NCBI RefSeq assembly: GCF_027920805.1
Contig: NZ_JANWOI010000004.1
Coordinates: 124,001-188,000 of the forward strand
DNA length: 64,000 bases
Source of the DNA: Govania unica
GTDB lineage: Bacteria > Pseudomonadota > Alphaproteobacteria > Sphingomonadales > Govanellaceae
Direction of reading: 5' to 3'
Within the stretch, counting starts at the first letter, position 1. Every line of letters begins with the position of its first letter. Positions 53,424 through 60,694 of this stretch are shown one piece after another. The notes under the pieces were generated by a model. It was given only the letters and a program-made list of their open reading frames with translations. It was not told where the DNA came from and did not search any database. Made by a program: the position numbers and the translations under genes.

Positions 53424-54935
53424 TCAAGCTGTGAATATCAACCGACGATAGGCAAGCGCCTCCGCCACATGGCTGCGGCGCACGGTTTCGCATTGCTCAA
53501 GGTCGGCCAATGTGCGGGCGACGCGCAGCATGCGGTGGTAGCCGCGCGCGGTGAGTTTGAGTTTTTCGACCGCCACCTGTAACAGATCGCGGCCTTGCGG
53601 GTCGGGGCTTGCGATCTCCATCAGCAATTCACCATCGGCCTCGGCATTGCAGCTGGCCAGGGTTCCGGCATAACGCTTGCGTTGCAGGTCGCGGGCGGCT
53701 TCGACCCGGGCGGCGACCTCGGCGCTGCCTTCGGCGGGGGGCGGCAGGGTGAGATCAGCGGCCGAGACCGGCGGCACGTCCACATGAAGATCGATGCGGT
53801 CGAGCAAGGGGCCGGACAGTCGCGCCTGATATTCCCCGGCGCATTTCGGAGCCCGGGCGCAGGCCAGCGCCGCGTCGCCCAGATGGCCGCAACGGCAGGG
53901 GTTCATGGCGGCCACCAGCTGCACGCGGGCGGGGTAGGTGATATGCGCTTCGGCCCGTGCGACGACGGCGGCTCCGCTTTCCAATGGCTGACGCAAGCTG
54001 TCGAGCGCCTGGCGGGAGAATTCCGGCAGCTCATCGAGAAACAGCACCCCGCGATGGGCCAGTGACACCTCACCTGGGCGGGCACGTGCGCCGCCGCCCA
54101 CAAGCGCCGCCATGGAGGCCGAATGATGCGGATTACGGAACGGCCGGTTGAGCGAAATCCGTCCGCCGGGCAGGGTCCCGGCAAGACTCTGGATCATGCT
54201 GACCTCAAGCGCCTCGCGCGGTTCAAGGGCCGGAAGAATACCCGGGAGCCGCGCCGCCAGCATGGATTTTCCGGACCCCGGGGGGCCGATCATCAAAAGG
54301 TTATGTCCCCCGGCCGCCGCCACTTCGAGTGCGCGCTTGGCCGATTCCTGTCCCTTGATATCGCGGAGATCAAGACCGCCACTGGCCGGGGCCTCGGCGG
54401 GCCGGGCCAGCGGGCGGGACAGCACCTGCGTGCCTTTGAAGTGATTGGCGAGCGCGATCAGGGACGGCGCCGCCACTATGGAGATATCCCCGGCCCAGGC
54501 TGCCTCTGGCCCGGACGCCGCCGGGCAGATCAGGCCCTTGCTCAAGCCCATGGCCGCCATGGCTGCGGGCAATACGCCGGGCACCGCCTGAATCGCGCCA
54601 TCAAGCCCGAGTTCACCGAGGACCACATACTCGGCGATGGCATCCTCGGGGATAACGTTCATGGCCATCAGCAGCCCGACCGCGATCGGCAGGTCGTAAT
54701 GGCTGCCTTCCTTCGGCAGATCGGCGGGGGCGAGATTGACGATGATCCGTTTCGGTGGCAGCGCCAGCCCGATGGCCCCAAGCGCCGCCCGCACCCGCTC
54801 TCGCGATTCCGCGACAGCCTTGTCGGGCAGCCCGACCACAGCGAAGGCCGGCAGCCCCGAGGCAATCTGCACCTGCACATCCACCGGCCGCGCTTCGATC
54901 CCGATAAAGGCGACCGTCGTGACGTGAGCGACCAT
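53424..54935 (-). CDS. YifB/ComM family Mg-chelatase-like AAA+ ATPase
   Basis: The 503-residue protein has an N-terminal Lon-protease-like domain (VDVQVQIASGLPAFAVVGLPDKAV), a central AAA+ domain with Walker A GPPGSGKSMLAARLPG and Walker B GVLFLDELPEF, and cysteines in NPCRCGHLGD and CAGEYQARLSGPLLDRIDLH. ComM relatives are helicases for branch migration in natural transformation. The ATG at 54935 has a GAGGGG site. No other competence gene is nearby. Confidence 0.93.
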   Translation of the reverse strand: MVAHVTTVAFIGIEARPVDVQVQIASGLPAFAVVGLPDKAVAESRERVRAALGAIGLALPPKRIIVNLAPADLPKEGSHYDLPIAVGLLMAMNVIPEDAIAEYVVLGELGLDGAIQAVPGVLPAAMAAMGLSKGLICPAASGPEAAWAGDISIVAAPSLIALANHFKGTQVLSRPLARPAEAPASGGLDLRDIKGQESAKRALEVAAAGGHNLLMIGPPGSGKSMLAARLPGILPALEPREALEVSMIQSLAGTLPGGRISLNRPFRNPHHSASMAALVGGGARARPGEVSLAHRGVLFLDELPEFSRQALDSLRQPLESGAAVVARAEAHITYPARVQLVAAMNPCRCGHLGDAALACARAPKCAGEYQARLSGPLLDRIDLHVDVPPVSAADLTLPPPAEGSAEVAARVEAARDLQRKRYAGTLASCNAEADGELLMEIASPDPQGRDLLQVAVEKLKLTARGYHRMLRVARTLADLEQCETVRRSHVAEALAYRRLIFTA

Positions 54936-55040
54936 GCATTCCCCCCTCTTTGCATGGGAGAGTATCGCATGCATGGATGCGCGCAAGACGGGATTTGTCA
55001 AATGTGCCTGTCATTGCCGTTATATGGTTCGGTGGGACTC

Positions 55041-55126
55041 GTCATTGCCGGGCTTGACCCGGCAATCCAGCTGGCTATGGCATTGTTGGTTGAACCATGG
55101 ATGCCCGGATCAAGTCCGGGCATGAC
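55041..55126. repeat. Dispersed palindromic repeat, type B (double)
   Basis: GTCATTGCCGGGCTTGACCC on the left and GGATCAAGTCCGGGCATGAC on the right form an imperfect long inverted repeat. It fills the gap between yifB and the AMIN-barrel gene. Confidence 0.8.
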
Positions 55127-55161
55127 AAGTGAAGGGAGCGGTTGATCTGAAAGATAGAAGA

Positions 55162-56886
55162 TTAAAAATGCCGCTGCAGTTTCAACTGAAAAAAGCTGTC
55201 ATCACTGTAGATATATAGCGGACTTGTCTGCGGCACGTTCAGGAACAGGCGGCCTTCCAGGGCGACGGTCCAGCCGTCACCGACGCGGCGGCTGCCTTCG
55301 ATGGTGACGTATTTCTGGGCCGACCGAAGATCGAAAATCGAGCCCACCAAAAGGGTCGTGCTGCGGATGTCGTTGCCGCTCCAGCGCAGGCCGAAGAAGA
55401 GGTCATTGTTGAACGGATTGTCGAAGGAGGCGCTGCGGCTGTCCCATAGATATTCGCTCAGGATGCCGAGATCCGAACTGCCCCAGATGTTGAACAGCGT
55501 ATATTCAAATCCGGCGATGGCGGCGGTGGCGGTTTCATTTTCTCCGGTACGGCGGATCGCTTCGGCCTTGAGGAGCAGCGGGCCGAACGTGCCCTGAAGT
55601 TCAAGGCCCGCCTGTTCGATCAGATTATAACGCGGAATGATCACGGGTTCGCCGCGCGCGTTCAGGCCGATCAGCAGCAGCGGTTTGCGGTTGGTGCCTT
55701 TGAAATAGGACAGCGCCATATCGATTGGGCCCATGGCGTTGGACCAGCGCAGCGCCCAGTCCACATGCCATTTATCGGCGCTCGATTCATATTGGGTCAG
55801 GTCATAGGCGATGGCGAAGGGTGCGCGCGGGCGGCCGTTCGCTCCGGCGAAGCGGCGTTCGCGGAAGTTGCTCATGACATAGGCGCTGAAGGTGCCGAAG
55901 TCGCTGTCATAGCTGACGCTGCCCATCAACTGGCCGAGTTTGTCTTCGCCGTCGATATCCTCAAGGGCGTCATTCTGGTTGAGAATATCCACGAGATGCT
56001 GGGATTCAACCACGCCCCAGAATTGCTTGTCGATGCCGGCGCGAAGCTCGAAGCGGCCCATGGCGGCGACGAATTTCGCTTCGCGCATGTCGAAATGGGT
56101 GCGGTCGCTGTCATTGCTGTCGAGACGGGCGAAGGGCGTGGCCACAACCATCATGCGCCCGTCGTTCCAGGCGTAACTCACGGTTGGCGCAAGGGCGAGA
56201 GAGACGCCCGCGTTGCCGGGCCCGGGGTCGCGTGACGATTGCAGGAAGACGCGGCCTTCGATTTCCGCATAACCGTCGAGGCTGAGGCCGTCGAACAGGC
56301 GTTCGTCGCTGGCGACAGGCATTAAGGTCGGAGCCGGAGGAGGGGTGTCTTCAGGAGGTGCTATGGGAGCGGCTGGCGGGCTTTCCACCACGGCAGGCTT
56401 CGCGGCGGCGAGATTGCCGATGGCGGCGTCCGGACCAAGCAACCGCGCCCAGGCGTCGCCTGAAATAGGAACAAGATCGATCACGATGCGGAACGGCGCA
56501 TCGCCCGGGTCTTCCGGGCTGAGCGGGAAACTTTGCGCGACTTTGGCCGGGCCCTTGAGGGTCAGGATCAGGCCACGACTGCTTGGAGTGATGGCGCTGA
56601 TGAGACCGGCGGCACGGGCTTTCTGAAGTGCGGCCAGGGTCACCTGATCCTCCGCACTGAGGCTGATTTCGATGCGATAGCCTTCGAGATAGCGGGTCAC
56701 ATAACTGGTCTTGGCGCTGAGGTCGAGCACGAGCCGGGTTTTATCGGGATGACGGCCGATGCGGGCGCCGAGAAGGTCCGCGGCCTCTGCGGTGCCGATC
56801 AGAAAAAGGGCCGACGCGCAGGCGAGCGCCATCAGTCGCTTGCCGTGCTTGATCGCTTTGGAACGTGATTTTACGACCTGGTTCAT
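55162..56886 (-). CDS. AMIN-domain protein with predicted outer-membrane beta-barrel
   Basis: A 574-residue exported protein. The signal peptide (cut near residue 36, GTAEA) is followed by a region similar to AMIN domains (about 38-145: ARIGRHPDKTRLVLDLSAK, LEGYRIEISL, then FRIVIDLVP), which bind peptidoglycan in division amidases and secretins. A Pro/Ala-rich linker occupies 165-195. Residues from about 200 to 574 look like a beta-barrel: amphipathic strands with many aromatic residues, and the chain ends FFQLKLQRHF with terminal Phe. The combination is not one I recognise under a standard name. It lies upstream-to-downstream in the same direction as the LolA-like and MMPL genes, but 425 bases separate it from them. 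Confidence 0.82.
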   Translation of the reverse strand: MNQVVKSRSKAIKHGKRLMALACASALFLIGTAEAADLLGARIGRHPDKTRLVLDLSAKTSYVTRYLEGYRIEISLSAEDQVTLAALQKARAAGLISAITPSSRGLILTLKGPAKVAQSFPLSPEDPGDAPFRIVIDLVPISGDAWARLLGPDAAIGNLAAAKPAVVESPPAAPIAPPEDTPPPAPTLMPVASDERLFDGLSLDGYAEIEGRVFLQSSRDPGPGNAGVSLALAPTVSYAWNDGRMMVVATPFARLDSNDSDRTHFDMREAKFVAAMGRFELRAGIDKQFWGVVESQHLVDILNQNDALEDIDGEDKLGQLMGSVSYDSDFGTFSAYVMSNFRERRFAGANGRPRAPFAIAYDLTQYESSADKWHVDWALRWSNAMGPIDMALSYFKGTNRKPLLLIGLNARGEPVIIPRYNLIEQAGLELQGTFGPLLLKAEAIRRTGENETATAAIAGFEYTLFNIWGSSDLGILSEYLWDSRSASFDNPFNNDLFFGLRWSGNDIRSTTLLVGSIFDLRSAQKYVTIEGSRRVGDGWTVALEGRLFLNVPQTSPLYIYSDDSFFQLKLQRHF

Positions 56887-57001
56887 GGAACTCGACTGAC
56901 ACTCCCAAAGTTCGCCCGAACTTTAGGTCCCCGTTTCTCTATATGCTGTTAAGGATTGCGTAAGATTTAAGTAAAACTACGCCCCTTTAGCCCTCGCCTG
57001 G

Positions 57002-57026
57002 AATGGTTAATTCTCTCTTAACCATT
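57002..57026. promoter_or_regulatory. Candidate CtrA-binding site
   Basis: AATGGTTAA and TTAACCATT are perfect 9-base inverse arms with a 7-base spacer, which includes TTAA-N7-TTAAC, the CtrA full-site pattern. It is about 116-140 bases upstream of the AMIN-barrel ATG. A hairpin role is an alternative. Confidence 0.45.
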
Positions 57027-57212
57027 CGCACCATAGCTGAGGCTTTGCCGTTTGGGTAACGGAAAAAGGTAAACGAGCCAGAGTCTTAGGGAATCTGCGG
57101 ATTCCACGGTTCGGACCAGGGGAGTGTCATACCGGGGCCTGAGGTCGAGCGAGAGACTCGGGCAAAATTTCCAGACTGATAGTCCTGCGTAGGCAGGAAT
57201 CAGAAGTTTCCT

Positions 57213-57280
57213 GTCATTCCCGCGCATGCGGGAATCCAGAAGGGGCTGGAAGGCTGGATCCCCGCATACGCGAGGATGAC
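57213..57280. repeat. Dispersed palindromic repeat, type D
   Basis: GTCATTCCCGCGCATGCGGG starts the left arm, CGAGGATGAC ends the right, with GAATCCAG/CTGGATCC between. It resembles type B in its GTCATT/ATGAC ends but differs inside. It lies after the stop of the LolA-like gene. Confidence 0.7.
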
Positions 57281-57311
57281 AAGTGATAGGAAAGAGTAGA
57301 GTGTGGCGCGG

Positions 57312-58097
57312 TCAGCGCACCCGCTTCAAGGCGTTTTGTGAAAAATCGCCGTCATTGAAGCCGATGCCGAAGCGATAGCCGCTGAATTCAAGGTCGGTGG
57401 ATTTTCCAGTGCGGACATTGGTCATGACCATCTGGTGGGCCCGCCAGTATTTGCCGTAAGCCTTGTAGCCGCTGTAGGTGAGGGTTTTGAACAGTTCGTT
57501 GCGGCGGTCGTAGAAGTCGACTTTCCACGGCCGGAGATGCTCGCGGTCGAGCCAGATCACTTCGCGGCTGTAACCTGAATCGGCATAGACCGGTTTGCGT
57601 TCGATGACTTGGCAGGTGAGCGGCCCGCAAGCTTCGTCCCGCAGATACTGGTAGGTGTATTTTTCGATCTTTGGTGCCGACATATCCTCATAGGCGAATT
57701 CGCTGCTCATGAACGGGCCGGAGCGATTGGCGCCCGAGATGCGTTTGACCCGGCCGACGTCGGGCAGGAATAGCCATTGGTCATCGGGCTCGATGCCATT
57801 TGCATAGGATAACAGGGCGGTGCCGGAAATATCCTTCGGCGCGTCGAACACCACGAGCGATTTGTCGCCCGCGCTCGGGTTTTCCAGAATGCGGATTCTG
57901 AGCACGCGGCGGCTTTCCTGCCCCTGCGCGTTTTTGAGCGTCATGGTCAGCTGTGCTTCGCTATCCTTGAACCCACGATTCCGCTGATCGGCCTCGGTGG
58001 CGATGGCGAGACCCTTTTCAACCGGCGTTTCGGCATGGGCCACGGTCGTGAGCAACAGCAGGGCGATGACGTTATTCAGCAGGGGACGGCACAGCAT
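57312..58097 (-). CDS. LolA-like outer-membrane lipoprotein-sorting protein
   Basis: The 261-residue protein has a signal peptide (cut near residue 22, TVAHA) and a LolA-like fold with KGLAIATEADQRNRGFKDSEA near the start. It continues with VVFDAPKDISGTALLSY, DDQWLFLPDVGRVKRISG and DLEFSGYRFGIGFNDGDF. Members next to MMPL/RND transporters in this order are common and form a distinct LolA-like family; it is likely periplasmic and carries a lipid or sterol-like cargo. It overlaps the MMPL stop by 26 bases. ATG at 58097 has AAGG six bases upstream. Confidence 0.88.
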   Translation of the reverse strand: MLCRPLLNNVIALLLLTTVAHAETPVEKGLAIATEADQRNRGFKDSEAQLTMTLKNAQGQESRRVLRIRILENPSAGDKSLVVFDAPKDISGTALLSYANGIEPDDQWLFLPDVGRVKRISGANRSGPFMSSEFAYEDMSAPKIEKYTYQYLRDEACGPLTCQVIERKPVYADSGYSREVIWLDREHLRPWKVDFYDRRNELFKTLTYSGYKAYGKYWRAHQMVMTNVRTGKSTDLEFSGYRFGIGFNDGDFSQNALKRVR

Positions 58098-60411
58098 GGG
58101 GCACCTTCTGGGGTTGGCGGTCGACAAGAACAAGAAGCGCAGGCAACAGCACAAGATCGGTCAGGAAGGCGACGGCAATGATCGCCGCCGTCATCAGGCC
58201 AAGCTGGGCATTGATGGCGAAATCGGCGAATTGCAGCGCCGCGAAGCCAAGGGTCAGCGTCACGGCCGAGGCGATGAGCGCCGGGCCGACCACGTCATAG
58301 GCCTTGGCGATGGCGTCGCGGGCGTCATAGCCCTTGGCGCGGGCGCGTTGATATTTGCTCAGGATATGGGTGGCGAAATCGACGATGATGCCCTGGGCGA
58401 TGGTGGTGACGGCGGCGGCATATAACCCGATCTCGCCGATGAACAGACTCCACAGGCCGAAGATGATGGCGATCGGCACCAGATTGACCACCACACTGAG
58501 GATGCCAAGCGGCAGGCTGCGCAGGGACACGAACAGGCAGATGGCGATCATCAGGAACCCGACCGCAGTGCCGGTCAGCATGCTGTTGAGCGTGCGTTCG
58601 GTCAGATGGGCGAAAATGATGGCGAGCCCGGTGCCTTCGACGCTGTGGCCCGTATGTGTCTTGAGCCAGTCCTCGGCGCGGCGTTCAAGCGCCTGCATCT
58701 CGGCGGTCGGGATATCGCCCATGGCCACGGAGACGCGGCTCGCCGATTTGGCAAGATCGATCTGATTGTTGAGATCGCGGCCGAAGGGCAGGGACATTTC
58801 ATAAAGCAGCAGATATTGCGCGGCTTCCTTGCGGTTTTCGGGCAGGCGGTCATAGGCCGGATCATCGCCATGCATGTTGCGGTTCAAGCGCTTCATGATG
58901 TCGGTCATGGCAGCAACATGGGTCACGCCCGGTTGCGCCCTGAGCCAGTCGGCAAAGCTTTCAAGTTTCTTGAGATAGGCGGGGTCATTGACGCCGCCTT
59001 CTTCCCCGGACGGTACCGAGAATTCGAGGAAATAGAGCCCCGGCAGATGCTTGGAGACAAAGGTTGCATCCTCGCGGAACGGCACGCCCTCGGCGAAATA
59101 ATCGACGAATTTGTCATTGATGCTGAGACGCGGCAGGGCTGTTACGGTGATCGCGGTCACAGCCGTGAAAATGACGATGATCGCCAGCGGATAACGGGCG
59201 ATCATCACCGGAATGCGGCGGGTGAGGCGGTTGGCGAAATTGTCGCGGGCCGGGGTGATGCGCAGCATATCCATCAGCGGCGGAATGAGGCCGAGGGTCA
59301 GCAGATAGGCGAGTGCCGTGCCGATAGTCGCCATATTGCCGACATCGCGGTAAGGCGGCGCATCGGCGAAATTGAGGCCGAGAAAGCCGAACAGAGTGGT
59401 CACCGTGGTGATGAACACCGGCTCGAAATTCATGCGGTAGCATTCGATGATGGCGTCGCGGCGGCTGAGGCCCTGAGTCATCAGATCCCGGGTGGTCGCC
59501 ACCATGTGAATGGTGCTGGCGGTCGAGATGGTCAGCACGATCACCGGCACGGCGGCGGTGGCCGACATCATGGGAATGCCAAGCCAGCCCATGGCGCCGA
59601 CCGTGGTGGCGACCGAAAGCCCGACGATGATGCTGGAGATCGCGCTTGCCGCCGCCGAGCGGTAAAATAACCAAAGCCCGAGGAACAGCGCGCCGATCAT
59701 CAGCGGCGACAGAACCGCGGCGTCATGTTCGGAAACCTCGCGTAAGGAAGTGTCGAGCACCGCGCCGCCGACCAGTGCCACTTGCAGATCGGGATGTTTC
59801 TCTTCAAAAGCGGTCTTGAGCTTCCGTGCCGCCGTTACCGATTTGCTGAGTGCGTCCGGGTCGTCCGGCGGCGGTTGCAGGGTGACGACGAAATTGGCCG
59901 TACGTCCATCCGGCGCCACCAGAAAATTCTGTAACATGGGCTCGCCGAGTGCCCGCGTGCGGGCTTGCTCGGCAAGGGCAGGGTCGATCCGCGCGTTGTC
60001 GGGGATCAGGCTTTCGACAAACAGGTCGTCGGCCTCGGCGCGGCTGTGCTGATGATTGGTGATCGAATCGACGCGGGCGGCCGAGGGTAATTGCCAAAGG
60101 TCGTTGGTGAGATCGCGCGCCGCCTCAAGCCGGGCCGGGGTGAAAAGGTCACCCTCCCGCGCCCGCACCACGAGCGCCAGAGTATCGAGCTTGGCATAGG
60201 TCTGCTCAAGCGCGTCATAGGCTTTGAGGTCGGGATTGTCAGCGTCAAAAAAAGCCCGGTAATCGCCGGAAATCCTTAAATTCGCGAGCCCCGCAACAAG
60301 CAACAGGATGAACAGCAGAATGACCGAGAGCGAAAGACCCTGCCGCCGCAACAACAAAGCGGCGAGCCTCATGCCCTGCCGGGCGAACCAGTTGTCTTTG
60401 CCAGTGGCCAT
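58072..60411 (-). CDS. MMPL/RND superfamily lipid transporter
   Basis: The 779-residue protein has the layout of HAE3/MMPL-type RND transporters: helix 1 at about 25-45, a periplasmic loop of about 190 residues, a bundle of five to six helices (about 235-400) with a GLSVATTVGAMGWLGIPM segment, a second periplasmic loop and another helix bundle to the end. Two related halves are visible; AAVTTIAQGIIVDFATHILSKY in half two matches TISTASTIHMV in half one. Substrates of the family are lipids or hopanoids. The LolA-like protein downstream is the likely periplasmic partner. Confidence 0.92.
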   Translation of the reverse strand: MATGKDNWFARQGMRLAALLLRRQGLSLSVILLFILLLVAGLANLRISGDYRAFFDADNPDLKAYDALEQTYAKLDTLALVVRAREGDLFTPARLEAARDLTNDLWQLPSAARVDSITNHQHSRAEADDLFVESLIPDNARIDPALAEQARTRALGEPMLQNFLVAPDGRTANFVVTLQPPPDDPDALSKSVTAARKLKTAFEEKHPDLQVALVGGAVLDTSLREVSEHDAAVLSPLMIGALFLGLWLFYRSAAASAISSIIVGLSVATTVGAMGWLGIPMMSATAAVPVIVLTISTASTIHMVATTRDLMTQGLSRRDAIIECYRMNFEPVFITTVTTLFGFLGLNFADAPPYRDVGNMATIGTALAYLLTLGLIPPLMDMLRITPARDNFANRLTRRIPVMIARYPLAIIVIFTAVTAITVTALPRLSINDKFVDYFAEGVPFREDATFVSKHLPGLYFLEFSVPSGEEGGVNDPAYLKKLESFADWLRAQPGVTHVAAMTDIMKRLNRNMHGDDPAYDRLPENRKEAAQYLLLYEMSLPFGRDLNNQIDLAKSASRVSVAMGDIPTAEMQALERRAEDWLKTHTGHSVEGTGLAIIFAHLTERTLNSMLTGTAVGFLMIAICLFVSLRSLPLGILSVVVNLVPIAIIFGLWSLFIGEIGLYAAAVTTIAQGIIVDFATHILSKYQRARAKGYDARDAIAKAYDVVGPALIASAVTLTLGFAALQFADFAINAQLGLMTAAIIAVAFLTDLVLLPALLVLVDRQPQKVPHAVPSPAE

Positions 60412-60539
60412 GCGATCTATCCAATGACGAGGTTTCTCCCCTGTTTTAGGACAATCTGCTTAACAATTCGGAAAAGCGTCCGACTCCGACAGACAGCACT
60501 CGCCCTGAGGCGGGCGCAAGTATGTGTCATTAAATCTGT

Positions 60540-60615
60540 GTCATTGCCGGGCTTGACCCGGCAATCCATCTTCCCAGGTTGACCCATGGATTGCCGGGTC
60601 AAGCCCGGCAATGAC
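60540..60615. repeat. Dispersed palindromic repeat, type B (perfect double)
   Basis: Two 30-base arms, starting GTCATTGCCGGGCTTGACCC and ending GGGTCAAGCCCGGCAATGAC, are perfect inverse repeats around a 16-base loop. Each arm is itself a hairpin. It lies between the helicase stop and the MMPL start. Confidence 0.88.
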
Positions 60616-60694
60616 ATGTGGTTGTGATGTCCTTAGGGTAAATTTACGGCAGGAACGGTTATGGGGGGCAACTTCCATCATCCCGAACGCGGTC

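Larger units (their letters stand above)
56887..57311. other. Upstream region of the AMIN-barrel gene with CtrA-like boxes
   Basis: This 425-base stretch has no gene. It contains a palindromic TTAA-N7-TTAAC element (57007-57022), a second degenerate TTAC-N7-TTAAC on the minus strand (about 56949-56963), a small hairpin CCTGCGTAGGCAGG, and a palindromic repeat at 57213-57280. Confidence 0.6.

Noticed and set aside
53424-54935. YifB/ComM as part of a competence island
   Set aside because: No other com gene nearby; yifB homologues are widespread in non-competent species.
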